DNA of 64,000 bases from Bacillus pumilus (GTDB lineage: Bacteria > Bacillota > Bacilli > Bacillales > Bacillaceae), in assembly GCF_009937765.1 (NCBI RefSeq), contig NZ_CP047089.1:804272-868271 (forward strand), in the 5' to 3' direction. Position numbers and translations under genes: made by a program. This document shows, piece after piece, positions 21,542 through 31,821 of the stretch (the first letter of the stretch is position 1; each line of letters begins with the position of its first letter). The notes under the pieces are model-generated. The model searched no databases. It worked only from the letters and a program-made list of their open reading frames with translations, and was not told where the DNA came from.

Positions 21542-22706
21542 GTGAAGAGGGGATTGTTTTTTCTCGCAGGGCATGACGAAGTATGTCAATGATACGATCC
21601 TGTTCAGCTTCTGTCATACTTGTTCCAGAGGGGAGACAAAGCCCTGTTTCAAATAACAACTCAGATACGGGAGTGCCTTTCGCAGCCGAATAAAAGAGGC
21701 AATCACGAAAGAGCGGCTGCTGGTGCAGCGGCTTCCATACACGCCTTGCTTCGATCTGTTCTTTTTCTAGTGCAGCAATGATGTCCACTGGAGATGTTTG
21801 CTTTTCACAATCAATAGTCAATGTCGTCAGCCAACGGTTAGACTTGGTGTTTTTATATTCTGGCATGAAATAAAGACCTTCTACTTTAGATAATGCATCC
21901 TGGTACCGCTTGAAAATGTGACGCTTTTGTTCAACACGCTCGTCCAATATTTCCATTTGAGCGATCCCGACGCCTGCTAGCAGGTTGCTCATGCGATAGT
22001 TATATCCTATCTCTTGATGCTCATAATGCATCGCGGGCTCTCTAGCCTGTGAAGCGAGAAAGCGGCAGCGTTCGATCGCAGCTTCATCATCACTCACAAG
22101 CATTCCGCCGCCTGATGTTGTAATGATTTTATTTCCATTAAACGAATAGACACCGAACCTGCCCATTGAGCCGCTTTTTTCTCCTTTATATAGAGCGCCT
22201 AACGATTCAGCCGCATCCTCAATGACTGGTACATCGTATGCTTCACACAACGCCATGATCTCGTCCATTTTTGCGCTTTGTCCATATAAATGCACGACTA
22301 TGACTGCACGTGGTCTTTTTCCGAGTCGTTTTGATTCCTCAAAGGCTTTCTCTAAAGCAAGCGGGCACATATTCCATGTATCCTTTTCAGAATCAATAAA
22401 AACGGGTGTCGCTTGTTCATATAAAATTGGATTTGCAGTTGCCACAAATGTGAGGGTGGAACAAAAGACCATGTCCCCTTTTTGAACACCAATAAGCTTT
22501 AATGCGAGGTGAATGGCTGCTGTTCCAGAAGATAAAGCCGCTCCTGCCTTCACTCCTGCATAGTGCGCAACTGCCTGCTCAAATTCATTCACAAGAGGTC
22601 CCAGCGGTGCAATCCAGTTGCTCTTGAAGGCTTCCTCTATTTTCAAATACTCTTTTCCGCTCATATGCGGAGGTGATAAGTAAATTCGTTTCCTTTCTTG
22701 CATCAT
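21525..22706 (-). CDS. epsN: PLP-dependent sugar aminotransferase EpsN
   Basis: DegT/DnrJ/EryC1-family aminotransferase, thought to make the amino sugar (N,N'-diacetylbacillosamine branch) of the matrix exopolysaccharide with EpsC and EpsM. 393 residues. IYLSPPHMSGKEYLKIEEAF is family-typical, the cofactor aspartate lies in VPVIEDAAESLG and the Schiff-base lysine in SFNGNKIITTSGGG. The start overlaps epsM by 4 bases. It is the last gene of this eps operon; the pyruvyltransferase epsO that ends the B. subtilis operon is missing. Confidence 0.94.
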   Translation of the reverse strand: MMQERKRIYLSPPHMSGKEYLKIEEAFKSNWIAPLGPLVNEFEQAVAHYAGVKAGAALSSGTAAIHLALKLIGVQKGDMVFCSTLTFVATANPILYEQATPVFIDSEKDTWNMCPLALEKAFEESKRLGKRPRAVIVVHLYGQSAKMDEIMALCEAYDVPVIEDAAESLGALYKGEKSGSMGRFGVYSFNGNKIITTSGGGMLVSDDEAAIERCRFLASQAREPAMHYEHQEIGYNYRMSNLLAGVGIAQMEILDERVEQKRHIFKRYQDALSKVEGLYFMPEYKNTKSNRWLTTLTIDCEKQTSPVDIIAALEKEQIEARRVWKPLHQQPLFRDCLFYSAAKGTPVSELLFETGLCLPSGTSMTEAEQDRIIDILRHALREKTIPSSQAAHS

Positions 22707-23389
22707 TTCCCACCCTCTCTCCGATCTTTGATTTCTCTTGCAGGTATGCCTACAGCGACTTTCTGATCGTGTATATCTTTTGTGACTGTGGCTCCTGCGC
22801 CAATGATTGTCCAGCTTCCGATCGTTGTCCCGGGAATCACAACAGCACCTGCCCCTATATGTGTACCCTTTCGTACAGACACACAGCCAGTTAACACTGC
22901 TCCCGGTGACAGATGCACAAACGATTCGAGTATACAGTCATGCTCTACGATTGATCCTGTGTTGATAATCGCATGTTCACCGATTGCTGCATCTGCTTGA
23001 ACGACTGCCGTTGCCATCACGACAGCTCCCCTTCCAATGATCGCTGATGGACTTACGACCGCCCGTGGATGGATGAGTGTGGCAAATGCCGTGTTTCCAA
23101 AAGCGAGGCGTTCCTTTACTAACTGTCTGCTCTCATTTTGTCCAATCGCAATCAGCCATTTCATATGCGGTATTGTCTCTCTCAGCTCTTGACTCATAGA
23201 GATCGGTCCATACAAGATACTGCTTTTAGTCGTAGTTTCTTCAAATTGATCATCTAATACAGCGCATAATGAGTAATCGGGATGGGCAGCAATCATTTCT
23301 TGAATGACTTTGCTATGCCCACCAGCACCAATTAAACCAATCGGTTGCTCTTTACATATCGGTTCCTTTGAATTTTTCAGCTGTGGCAT
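22703..23389 (-). CDS. epsM: sugar O/N-acetyltransferase EpsM
   Basis: NeuD/PglD-type acetyltransferase acting on the amino sugar made by EpsN. 228 residues. An N-terminal nucleotide-binding-like segment (IGLIGAGGHSKVIQEMI) is followed by a left-handed beta-helix of hexapeptide repeats (about 100-215; INTGSIVEHDC, VHLSPGAVLTG, IGAGAVVIPG). It overlaps epsL by 38 bases. The start is uncertain: no strong ribosome site precedes the ATG, and B. subtilis EpsM lacks about the first dozen residues predicted here. Confidence 0.88.
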   Translation of the reverse strand: MPQLKNSKEPICKEQPIGLIGAGGHSKVIQEMIAAHPDYSLCAVLDDQFEETTTKSSILYGPISMSQELRETIPHMKWLIAIGQNESRQLVKERLAFGNTAFATLIHPRAVVSPSAIIGRGAVVMATAVVQADAAIGEHAIINTGSIVEHDCILESFVHLSPGAVLTGCVSVRKGTHIGAGAVVIPGTTIGSWTIIGAGATVTKDIHDQKVAVGIPAREIKDRREGGK

Positions 23390-23948
23390 GATGCGGCTGC
23401 TGCACCCCCTCTGTTTTGATCACTTTCAGCAAGGTCATCCATAAAATTTTCATATCAAGCCAAAATGATTGATGCTCGACATACCAGAGGTCATAGGTGA
23501 ATTTCTCCTCCCAGGAGATCGTGTTCCTTCCATTCACCTGTGCCCATCCAGTAATGCCAGGCTTGACAAGATGGCGCCTTGCTTGCTCCTCTGTATACAT
23601 TGGCAAATACTCCATCAAAAGCGGCCTTGGTCCAACGAGACTAAGCTCTCCTTTTAGGACATTGACTAGCTGCGGCAATTCATCAAGACTGAGCTTGCGA
23701 ATCAAGGCGCCGGTTTTTGTTAATCGAAGATGATCTGGCAGGAGCACCCCATGCTCGTCGCGTTCATCGGTCATCGTCCGAAATTTATACAGCATAAATG
23801 GCCGGCCATATAGACCAGGCCGCTTCTGCCGAAACAACACAGGCTTCCCAATTTTCCACCGAATCAGTCCATACAGCAGAAGAAAAAGAAGACTGCCTGC
23901 GATGAGCAGCGTCAATGCCACCATCACATCTAACATTCTTTTCATCAT
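23352..23948 (-). CDS. epsL: undecaprenyl-phosphate sugar phosphotransferase EpsL
   Basis: Initiating phosphoglycosyl transferase of the WcaJ/PglC type that loads the first sugar on the lipid carrier. 198 residues: one N-terminal membrane helix (about 8-28), then the catalytic domain with YKFRTMTDERDEHG, LSLDELPQLVNVLKGE and SLVGPRPLLMEYLPMY, and the C-terminal GITGWAQVNGRN. The ATG follows AAGGAG by 5 bases. It lies 17 bases after epsK. Confidence 0.95.
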   Translation of the reverse strand: MMKRMLDVMVALTLLIAGSLLFLLLYGLIRWKIGKPVLFRQKRPGLYGRPFMLYKFRTMTDERDEHGVLLPDHLRLTKTGALIRKLSLDELPQLVNVLKGELSLVGPRPLLMEYLPMYTEEQARRHLVKPGITGWAQVNGRNTISWEEKFTYDLWYVEHQSFWLDMKILWMTLLKVIKTEGVQQPHHATAEKFKGTDM

Positions 23949-23965
23949 GAAATCTCCTTATCTCA

Positions 23966-25480
23966 CTAGCGGGAAACAGCTTGTTTCACCTTACTCACCA
24001 GCTGCTGCCGCTCTCGTTTTGTTCCTGCAAATTGATACAAGTAGCCCATATAAAGAAAGAAACAAAAACCGCCAATACAAAACAGCTCCCACCATGAGGT
24101 CACATTATAAATCGCTTGAATTCCTGCACAGACACCCCAAATCATGAGCGCTCCTGCAAGTGGAACGATTGTATGTTTATAAAAGATGGTCCGTTTCTGT
24201 TTCGTGATGCGGGCCGTATAAAATGGCAGAAACACGATATTTTTGATCAATAATACAATCGCTCCCGCTGATGCAATGCCATATAAACCAAGCTGAAGCA
24301 TATGAGTCAATCCATAGGCAAAAAGCACATTGGATACACCTAATATGAGCGTGACCACCGCCGGAACCTTCAATCGATTAAAAGCGGTCGGCACATATGT
24401 CAGCGGTAAAAACATCAAGGTCAAGCATAAATAAGCAGCATGAATCATGAGAAGCCATTTCAGCTCTTCAAAGGCAGGTCCAAGCCATAAAAGCATGAGT
24501 GGACCGGCAAGTCCTCCGAGCAGAGCGGCTGGAAACGCGACAAATAAACCGCTCCACTTAATGGCACTCGCTGCATATTGGATGAGACCTTCTTCATCTT
24601 GATTCGAGTAAAATTTGGTAATCGTTGGGGCAAACACAACCGCCAATGTTCCTGCGAGTGTGCGTAATAGTAATGGAAATTGTAATATCGCCGCATACTG
24701 TCCCGTCGCTTCCGCTCCAATGAGCAGATTCGTCATCAATAAATCAATCTGTAGAAATAGTAAAATCCCCATTTGCTCAAAAGAATGCCAGACCCCTGAT
24801 CGAACAAGAGTGAGACTAGAAGATAGTGAAACGTGCCGCCACTTAAACGAAAACCAAGGGATGAGTTTTTTAAAATAATAGATACCTATTCCCATAGCTG
24901 CCAAGCTTCCTATCACAGCCGCAAGTGGAATATGCCAGATGGCGGGTGCCGTCCATGTAAACAGCATCACAATCATCAGTGCCCTCAAAAACATTTGAAT
25001 GGCCTGACCAATACTTGATACATATAACTTATTCGCATAAAACGGCGCAGCCCCAATGCCCGACATGACAAAATTGAGCATAAATAAAAGACCCCCTAAT
25101 ATAAAGGCGGTCTGTGTATCCTTTGCGAGATCACCAGGCACATGAAGCCACTCTACTAACTGGCGGGACATGAACAGACAAAACAGAAACAGACTGATCG
25201 ATAAAAAAACAGAACTGACGAAATAAGATGAGAGATAGCGCTGCGCCTTCTCGATTTCCCCTTTATGAGCCGCCACAGAAAAAAAGCGCACCACAACAGC
25301 ACTTAATGAAGCCGTGATAACCGATAAATAGTTGATCATATTTTGCGTCAGATGGATTAAGCCGAATGCTTCGACTCCAAGTGTATGAACGATGTACGGC
25401 GTTAAACAAACAGACATAAGCATCATCAAGACAAACGTCATGATGTTTGCACTGGCGTTGTAAAGAAATGCTCGATTCAT
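23966..25480 (-). CDS. epsK: polysaccharide repeat-unit flippase EpsK
   Basis: Wzx-type lipid-linked oligosaccharide flippase of the MOP superfamily, 504 residues with about 14 helices. The N-terminus NASANIMTFVLMMLMSVCLTPYIV resembles the family. It should move the repeat unit to the outer face for EpsG to polymerise. No clear ribosome site precedes the ATG, suggesting translation coupled to epsI, whose stop lies 28 bases upstream. In B. subtilis epsJ separates epsI and epsK; here it does not. Confidence 0.9.
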   Translation of the reverse strand: MNRAFLYNASANIMTFVLMMLMSVCLTPYIVHTLGVEAFGLIHLTQNMINYLSVITASLSAVVVRFFSVAAHKGEIEKAQRYLSSYFVSSVFLSISLFLFCLFMSRQLVEWLHVPGDLAKDTQTAFILGGLLFMLNFVMSGIGAAPFYANKLYVSSIGQAIQMFLRALMIVMLFTWTAPAIWHIPLAAVIGSLAAMGIGIYYFKKLIPWFSFKWRHVSLSSSLTLVRSGVWHSFEQMGILLFLQIDLLMTNLLIGAEATGQYAAILQFPLLLRTLAGTLAVVFAPTITKFYSNQDEEGLIQYAASAIKWSGLFVAFPAALLGGLAGPLMLLWLGPAFEELKWLLMIHAAYLCLTLMFLPLTYVPTAFNRLKVPAVVTLILGVSNVLFAYGLTHMLQLGLYGIASAGAIVLLIKNIVFLPFYTARITKQKRTIFYKHTIVPLAGALMIWGVCAGIQAIYNVTSWWELFCIGGFCFFLYMGYLYQFAGTKRERQQLVSKVKQAVSR

Positions 25481-25508
25481 TTTGATTTCACGCAGCGTGT
25501 AAAAGCCT

Positions 25509-26531
25509 TCATCCAGCTTCCTCTCCCTTTTGTCCGCTCGTTTTCATCAGTTGATGAATCGCCTCTTTCACAGACGCCTCATTCGGTTCTTTCAATAGCG
25601 TCAAAAAAGGAAGATGTGCCACCCATTCATACCCTTCCATCACCTTATGATCAAACGACCTGAGGACAACACACGGTGTTTTTGTAATCGCACAAAAAAT
25701 CATACCGTGAAGCCGATCTGTGACGACGACCTGCGCCTTACGTAACTCTGTCCATAACGCAGATAATTCATCTAGGCGAGTCGTTCGATCAACTCGTTTG
25801 CCAATTGTCGTTGTAATCAAACCGACTGGATCATACGTCTCTTGAATATGCTGCTTTAGCTGCTGCCGCTCCTTTTCAGTGAGATACGCTTCCTTATCCT
25901 CTCGCAAACAAAGTAGAACCCCTTCACGTTTTGGTTCCTTAGTCGATTCATCTAATGTCAGCACCATATCAGGCTGTTTCCATACATCTTGATCAGGGAA
26001 GTGCTGTTTCATCCAAGTGTAGGTTGTTTGATCTCTTGCCATGAGAAGCAGCCTTGGATGGTGTTTGTATGTTTGAATGGCGCGGCGTTCCTCTCTTTTC
26101 CCTCTCTTTGTTTCTGTAAAATGGACAGTTGCCGGCAATTGAATCACGGGGTAGGACTTGAAGGTTTTCATGATAAATTGTCTCGTCCATTCTTCATAAC
26201 GGTATAAGTCTCCCATATTGCCCCCACCGATGATACAAACGATGTCCTCTGGATGCCGCATACGCTTTAACGGACGGGCGAGGCGATAGATCTCTTTCAT
26301 GTCCACTTCCATGATATCGTAGGCAGGAAAGTGCTCTTTTAAAAAACAATAACTCGCATAGGCAATGGCATGATCGCCTAAATTATCATGCCCTGGCAGC
26401 AGCGTGAGAATGATTTTCTTCTGATGACTTCGCTCTGGCAGGCTTTGGCGGCTTAGTCGGTATTCAAGTGGATATTTAACCTTTAAGAGCAGCCACTCTG
26501 CGGCGTGCGCCTTCAATTGCTGCAATGTCAA
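25509..26531 (-). CDS. epsI: polysaccharide pyruvyl transferase EpsI
   Basis: Polysaccharide pyruvyl transferase family enzyme adding acidic pyruvyl groups to the matrix polymer. 340 residues from the TTG at 26529-26531, chosen because AGGGGTGATG lies at good distance and the resulting N-terminus MTLQQLKAHAAEWLLLKVKYP matches the B. subtilis protein. Motifs: LTLLPGHDNLGDHAIA, IIGGGNMGDLYRYEEW and TDRLHGMIFCAI. An ATG two codons upstream sits on the ribosome site. It follows epsH by 11 bases. Confidence 0.93.
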   Translation of the reverse strand: MTLQQLKAHAAEWLLLKVKYPLEYRLSRQSLPERSHQKKIILTLLPGHDNLGDHAIAYASYCFLKEHFPAYDIMEVDMKEIYRLARPLKRMRHPEDIVCIIGGGNMGDLYRYEEWTRQFIMKTFKSYPVIQLPATVHFTETKRGKREERRAIQTYKHHPRLLLMARDQTTYTWMKQHFPDQDVWKQPDMVLTLDESTKEPKREGVLLCLREDKEAYLTEKERQQLKQHIQETYDPVGLITTTIGKRVDRTTRLDELSALWTELRKAQVVVTDRLHGMIFCAITKTPCVVLRSFDHKVMEGYEWVAHLPFLTLLKEPNEASVKEAIHQLMKTSGQKGEEAG

Positions 26532-26542
26532 TCTCATCACCC

Positions 26543-27565
26543 CTATTTCCTTGTTTGATATTCGATCCATTTTTGATAGCTAGAAGCGGCGGCAGATAGT
26601 GGATAGACCAGCCGGCACTTCGCAAGGAATAAAATCATTCGCTTTCGAGCGGTCAGCTTCGATGGTTCCACTTGTTTGACAGCATCCTGAAAAGCCTCGT
26701 GTGTCACCATTTCCCGCATGTGATCAAGTTTTTCCCGAAGAGAGAGTGCATTTTGGCTCTTCCATTCGTTGAGCATACAATGAAGGGTATGATTGACAAT
26801 AAAAAAATCAAGTGCCTTCTCATACAAAGAGATGTCATCATATTCTGTCAAAAACAAGCGCTGCGCATGATAAAAAGTGAGTCCATGATGAAAATACTGC
26901 TTCTGATATCGTTGCACAATAGAAGACAGATGGACCCGGTAGTAATAAAGAGGTTCATGAACAAAGGCAATGCCGCGTGATAAAGAAAAACAGCGCAGCG
27001 TCACATATTGATCTTCTATGTTCTCAAGTTCCCCCCTCAGCGGAAATCGGATGTCGTGTTCTTCGATAAAGGCACGCCGATACAGCTTATTCCATGAGAA
27101 CCCCGTGATGTCTCCGTGCAATAACGCTTCAATTAAACTTGTTTTTTCGGCTGATCGCTCGGCTAACAGCGTCGTTGGTATGGTTCGCTTTGACTGTTCA
27201 AATTGAATCCAGTATTCACTGATTACTAGATCTGCGCCGGTCATTTTAGCTTTTTCATATAAGGCTTCGCAGTAATGTGGTGCGAGAACATCGTCTGAAT
27301 CAATAAAGGCAATATACGTGCCCTTTGCTTCTTCGATGCCCCGGTTTCTCACAGCGCCTAACCCTTGATTGGTTTGATGAATGACCCGAAACCGCTGATC
27401 TTGCGCAGCAAATGCTTCAAGATATTCTCCGCTACGATCTGTAGATCCATCATTCACGAGAATGACCTCAATATCTGAAAAACTTTGATCTACAATTGAT
27501 TGAAGGCATTGCTCCAAATATTGACTCGTATTGTAGACTGCGACCAATAGACTGATAGCTGGCAT
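26543..27565 (-). CDS. epsH: family 2 glycosyltransferase EpsH (epsH position)
   Basis: GT-A inverting glycosyltransferase, 340 residues. The nucleotide-binding N-terminus (ISLLVAVYNTSQYLEQCLQSI), VNDGSTDRSGEYL and the DSDD metal motif (YIAFIDSDDVLAPHY) are clear. The ATG at 27563-27565 was chosen: the in-frame upstream GTG lies within AAAGGTGGAG. EpsH and EpsJ are similar; its place between epsG and epsI makes epsH the better name, and the other is absent. Confidence 0.85.
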   Translation of the reverse strand: MPAISLLVAVYNTSQYLEQCLQSIVDQSFSDIEVILVNDGSTDRSGEYLEAFAAQDQRFRVIHQTNQGLGAVRNRGIEEAKGTYIAFIDSDDVLAPHYCEALYEKAKMTGADLVISEYWIQFEQSKRTIPTTLLAERSAEKTSLIEALLHGDITGFSWNKLYRRAFIEEHDIRFPLRGELENIEDQYVTLRCFSLSRGIAFVHEPLYYYRVHLSSIVQRYQKQYFHHGLTFYHAQRLFLTEYDDISLYEKALDFFIVNHTLHCMLNEWKSQNALSLREKLDHMREMVTHEAFQDAVKQVEPSKLTARKRMILFLAKCRLVYPLSAAASSYQKWIEYQTRK

Positions 27566-27592
27566 GACAACATGCTCCACCTTTCTTAAAAT

Positions 27593-28696
27593 CTACTTTG
27601 TAAATATCGTCCTATACGGCAACACAGATGAATCGAACGGCATCAGCATGATGCTGTACAGAATATAGCAAACAGCAATCCCTACATAGATAAAGACATT
27701 AGACCGCTGATCAAAAATACGTGTGAAATATGGCAGTAAAATAAGCTGATACAAACCAAAATAGATATGAAATCTTGCATAAATGACATCCTTTGTGGCA
27801 AGGATGCCAAACAAGAAACCGAGCAAACAAAAATTCACAACGTAATCACTCTCTGGCGTCAGCTCACGAAGCCGTTTTCGATAAAAGAAGGCAAGCAAAA
27901 GCGGCAAAATCAATACACCGATTTTTGTCACATTCATTCCATTTGTATTCGTTGTGAGCCATTCCTCGTAATGCCCATATGAACTGCCCTGTAGCATCAC
28001 GACAAACACGGAAACAAAGCGGTCATAAAGAGCGGTTAACCCTAAGAAAATCATGCATAAGACAAGCATCATCCACGACCACGATTTAGTTCTCACGATA
28101 AAATACACAGGAATCATGATAAGAGCCGATGAATGAAACAAGGAACATACGAGGACAAGCGGAAAATACAATTTCCACTGACCATTGATCACAAGACGGA
28201 TGGCATAAAAAAGAATCGCCGCCACCATATATTGACGCATGCCATTAAACGAAGCGTAATAATGAAAGGTGCCGAGAAAAAGCAGCATACTTAGCTCAAA
28301 GGGACGGCCATATTGAATGAGCGTCTTGATGATAAAAAAATAGGTGATCGCCCCAACTGAGATATACATAATTTGCGGATCATGGGACAGTTGATTGAGC
28401 ATCCATAAAATAAACGTAAATCCTGGGTCAGTGGCCGCCTTATCCACACCAAATCCGAAGATATGCCAAGGCTTTTCATAATTGACGGAGAACTCATACA
28501 TCTGTCCATACGTGACAAAATCGGTTCCTACTTTGTACCGAATACCAGCGACAATACAAAGAAACAAAAACGGAAATAACACGAGAATCTTGTTAGGTCG
28601 CCATCCGCTTTGAATGGTATCATCTCGCCTGCCGTAAAATGCAGCAAAGCTCGACCATAAATAGACCATGATCATGTTCACCAAATATACCGCCAT
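27593..28696 (-). CDS. epsG: exopolysaccharide polymerase-like membrane protein EpsG
   Basis: Wzy-like polytopic membrane protein of the EpsG family, 367 residues with about 10 helices and the family's [18 protein letters not shown] loop near residue 50. It is presumed to polymerise repeat units outside the membrane. It sits between epsF and epsH with short gaps of 14 and 27 bases. Confidence 0.92.
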   Translation of the reverse strand: MAVYLVNMIMVYLWSSFAAFYGRRDDTIQSGWRPNKILVLFPFLFLCIVAGIRYKVGTDFVTYGQMYEFSVNYEKPWHIFGFGVDKAATDPGFTFILWMLNQLSHDPQIMYISVGAITYFFIIKTLIQYGRPFELSMLLFLGTFHYYASFNGMRQYMVAAILFYAIRLVINGQWKLYFPLVLVCSLFHSSALIMIPVYFIVRTKSWSWMMLVLCMIFLGLTALYDRFVSVFVVMLQGSSYGHYEEWLTTNTNGMNVTKIGVLILPLLLAFFYRKRLRELTPESDYVVNFCLLGFLFGILATKDVIYARFHIYFGLYQLILLPYFTRIFDQRSNVFIYVGIAVCYILYSIMLMPFDSSVLPYRTIFTK

Positions 28697-28710
28697 CTGC
28701 CATTCCTTCC

Positions 28711-29841
28711 TTACAGTCCATATCCATTCATCACACGTGTGATGTTCTGTTTGACATCAAATCCTCTTTGTTCAAGCTGGGACGTAATGGTCTCTTGAAG
28801 AGGCGGCTCTGCATGATACGCTTCAAGCACCGCCTTCATCCATTCATGCGCGGAATCCCGAAGCGACATTCTTTTCACAAGACCGCAGCCCAAATCTACT
28901 TCCTCTGTAATATGATCTGAAATCACACAAGGCAATCCAGATGCCTGTGCTTCCACTAAAACGAGCGGAAGTCCTTCAAACAAGGAAGGCATGACAAAAA
29001 CATCAAATGCTTTCATATATTGTGGAATGTCCGATACGACGCCTGTAAAGACAATGTCGTCTAACAAGCCGGCCTTGTCCGCATACGATTCAACCACCTG
29101 CTTCAGCGGTCCATCTCCTACAAGGACAAGCTGAAATGAGACCCCCTGCCTCTTTAAGGTCTGTGCCAGTTCCATAAAAAAAACGTGATTTTTTTGTTCA
29201 TGAAAGCGGCCAATATGACCTATCACCATGCTCTTTTCGTGAAGACCTAGCTGCTTCTTGATCTTCACCTTTTCTTCTGGATCAGGCTGAAAGAAAAGGG
29301 ATAAATCAATCCCATTCGGCAGCACCTCAACCTGTCCATTCTTCATTTTTTTCTGACCAAATAAAAAGGCACCGGCATCCTCACCACATGCAACAAGCTT
29401 TGTAGAAAATGCAAAAATCAGCCGGCGAAATCCTTTGAGCATCATATGGTCTATCCCATTTGGCGACTGTTTCCAAGCAGTATTATGCGAATGACAAATA
29501 CGTACCTTCACACCCGCCAATTTCGCAGCAAGGGCAGAGAAGCCTGTTTGAAAATCTGTATGTGCATGCACTGCTTGATACGGTCCTGTTCGCTTGATTG
29601 TCTTTGTCAAAGTTCTGACAAATGCAAAAGGGGAGGAAGCTCCAATACTCGGGACATAAAAAATACGTCCACCGAGTTTCTGAATTTCCTCATCATAATC
29701 ACAGACATCCTTCCGGTGGGTAATAAAGTCAAATTGAAGGACATTTCGATCGAGTGCACGATAGATGTTCATGATCATCGTTTCAGCTCCGCCGCGGTTC
29801 ATCCCGCCCACAATATGAAGGACACGCTTTGGCTCACTCAT
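28711..29841 (-). CDS. epsF: family 4 glycosyltransferase EpsF
   Basis: GT-B retaining glycosyltransferase, 376 residues. The N-terminal domain begins [20 protein letters not shown] and includes [11 protein letters not shown]. The C-terminal nucleotide-sugar site includes [20 protein letters not shown] and the E-X7-E region [17 protein letters not shown]. It overlaps epsE by 8 bases. Confidence 0.94.
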   Translation of the reverse strand: MSEPKRVLHIVGGMNRGGAETMIMNIYRALDRNVLQFDFITHRKDVCDYDEEIQKLGGRIFYVPSIGASSPFAFVRTLTKTIKRTGPYQAVHAHTDFQTGFSALAAKLAGVKVRICHSHNTAWKQSPNGIDHMMLKGFRRLIFAFSTKLVACGEDAGAFLFGQKKMKNGQVEVLPNGIDLSLFFQPDPEEKVKIKKQLGLHEKSMVIGHIGRFHEQKNHVFFMELAQTLKRQGVSFQLVLVGDGPLKQVVESYADKAGLLDDIVFTGVVSDIPQYMKAFDVFVMPSLFEGLPLVLVEAQASGLPCVISDHITEEVDLGCGLVKRMSLRDSAHEWMKAVLEAYHAEPPLQETITSQLEQRGFDVKQNITRVMNGYGL

Positions 29842-30673
29842 CCCGAATCGGCCTCCTTTTCAACAAAGACGCCTCTAGCTTCCGCTGGTGATAAAATTTC
29901 ATGATCTTCGGTGATAAACAGGCGCGGACTACCGGCTTTAGCGCAAACAGATAATGAATCGGCGACAATTTTAATATCCAGCATGCTTTTAAAACGAGCC
30001 AAGCATTATCTATCGAATATTGAAACTTACGACGATGAAAAGCCGCTTCATCCTCTCTTACAAGGTATAACGGCTCTTGTAAATTAAAGCCTTTTCTCCC
30101 CGCAGCAAAAAAACGAATCCACAGATCGATATCTTCCATCCGCCTCGTTGTTTTCACAGAGCGATATCCATTTAAATCCTTGTACGCAGTAGCTCTCATC
30201 ATAATGGTTCCATGACAAAAAGGCGTTCCTCTTGCCAGCACTTTTCGATCAGGCGCTGAAATCAGTGCACGTACACCTTTTGTGCCCGATTCATCAAACA
30301 CGGTCATCGCCGTCCCAACCACATCATATTCAGGATGTGATTCAAGGAAATGCACCTGTTTTTCTAAACGATCAGGTACTGATATATCGTCGCCATCCTG
30401 CCTTGCAATCAAGTCTCCCCTCGCTTCAGCTAGACAGCGATTCAGACTGGCAGCGAGCCTTTGATTATGCTCATTGCGGATAAGGCGAATTCTTTCAGGG
30501 TCTCGTTTTGTATAAGACAGCACTTTTTCATAGGTGCCGTCTGTTGATGCGTCATCACATATGATGAACTCCCAGTTGTCATATGTTTGCTGAAGAATGG
30601 ATTCAATACTTTCTTCTACTGTGTCTTGGCAATTGTAGACGCCCATGATGATAGACACTTTTGGCTTACGCAT
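29834..30673 (-). CDS. epsE: family 2 glycosyltransferase and flagellar clutch EpsE
   Basis: In B. subtilis EpsE both contributes to exopolysaccharide synthesis and disengages the flagellar rotor by contacting FliG. 279 residues. GT-A motifs are VSIIMGVYNCQDTVEESI, CDDASTDGTYE and ARQDGDD, with RRMEDIDLWIRFF later. The ATG at 30671-30673 was taken because AAGGTGAT precedes it by 8 bases; the GTG two codons earlier overlaps that site. Clutch residues cannot be tested by eye, so that role is by homology. Confidence 0.93.
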   Translation of the reverse strand: MRKPKVSIIMGVYNCQDTVEESIESILQQTYDNWEFIICDDASTDGTYEKVLSYTKRDPERIRLIRNEHNQRLAASLNRCLAEARGDLIARQDGDDISVPDRLEKQVHFLESHPEYDVVGTAMTVFDESGTKGVRALISAPDRKVLARGTPFCHGTIMMRATAYKDLNGYRSVKTTRRMEDIDLWIRFFAAGRKGFNLQEPLYLVREDEAAFHRRKFQYSIDNAWLVLKACWILKLSPIHYLFALKPVVRACLSPKIMKFYHQRKLEASLLKRRPIRDE

Positions 30674-30675
30674 GC

Positions 30676-31821
30676 TCACATCACCTTCTCTGCTTGATCC
30701 ATATAAGTGGTATAAATTTCTTCCATCGCACTCACCGTCTGCTCCTGTGCAAATGCATGTGCTAAGGAGCGCCCTGCTTTTCCCATGAGGGGCAGCTGAT
30801 CCCTTTTGTGATAAAGCTGGTGCAAATATTCAGCCAAGTCATTCACATCATGTGGTTTGACTAAAAAGCCATTCACGCCATGTCTGATCAGTTCACAGTG
30901 TCCTCTATTCTCTGTAGCAATGACCGGCTTTTCTGCAGACATGGCTTCAAGCAGATTCATGCCAAGCCCTTCTCTCAAACTAGTCGATACACATACATCA
31001 CTCAAATGCATCCATTCTTCAATTTGTTTGCAAAAACCAGCAAATTGGACCTGCTTTTCAAGATGGAGCTCATGAACTAGCTTTTCATACGTCGGCCGCA
31101 TGGCCCCTTCCCCGGCAAACACGATCTTCACATTTGGTATTTTCCTATATAGCTTGGCACATGCTTTGATGAGCATCCCTTGGTTTTTATTCGCATTTAA
31201 TTCGCCAGCGCACAGCACAATAAAATCTGCTGAAGAAAAGCCATGGACTGCACGAAGACGCTGCTTTTCTTTTTCATTAACTGGTGCAAATCGTTTCATA
31301 TCCACACCCATACCAGGAACATAATAAACAGATGCCCGCTCTTTTGATAGACGATCAGCTCTTTTAAAATCTTCTCCATTAATGGTGATCAGAGCGTCTG
31401 TATGGCGGGCGAGCCATCGCTCAATTGGATAATAGAGCAACCAGTTTTGAAGCGGCGCTCCTTGCCAAAAGTGAAAGCCATGTGCTGTGTAAAGTACCTT
31501 CGTCCCTTTTCTGCGCGCGCTTTTGGCTGCAAGTCTACCAATCACACTGCCCATTGGTGTGTGACAATGGATGAAGTCGTAGTGCTCTTTCGCTAACAGC
31601 TTCTTCAGCTCAACATACGCAAGCCGGTTGTGCACATGAAAAGGAGAGCGCTGAATCGGAATCGAGTGCGCTTGATCCACATAGGGAAGCTCCAGCTGAC
31701 CATTTGCCGCTGTATGCACTTCCCATCCTTGTTCCTGAAACCACCGAAAATACGGAAGGTGAAATGCCTGAAAATGATAGTCAACCGTTGCGCAAAACAA
31801 GACTTTTTTCTTCATCGGCAA
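30676..31821 (-). CDS. epsD: family 4 glycosyltransferase EpsD
   Basis: GT-B glycosyltransferase of 381 residues. The N-terminus KKVLFCATVDYHFQAFHLPYF, HCHTPMGSVIGRLAA and the C-terminal E-X7-E stretch (TSLREGLGMNLLEAMSAEKPV) are clear. Translation probably starts at the TTG at 31819-31821, six bases after GAGGGGG, or two codons later at ATG. The start lies 41 bases inside epsC in another frame, indicating coupling. Confidence 0.92.
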   Translation of the reverse strand: MPMKKKVLFCATVDYHFQAFHLPYFRWFQEQGWEVHTAANGQLELPYVDQAHSIPIQRSPFHVHNRLAYVELKKLLAKEHYDFIHCHTPMGSVIGRLAAKSARRKGTKVLYTAHGFHFWQGAPLQNWLLYYPIERWLARHTDALITINGEDFKRADRLSKERASVYYVPGMGVDMKRFAPVNEKEKQRLRAVHGFSSADFIVLCAGELNANKNQGMLIKACAKLYRKIPNVKIVFAGEGAMRPTYEKLVHELHLEKQVQFAGFCKQIEEWMHLSDVCVSTSLREGLGMNLLEAMSAEKPVIATENRGHCELIRHGVNGFLVKPHDVNDLAEYLHQLYHKRDQLPLMGKAGRSLAHAFAQEQTVSAMEEIYTTYMDQAEKVM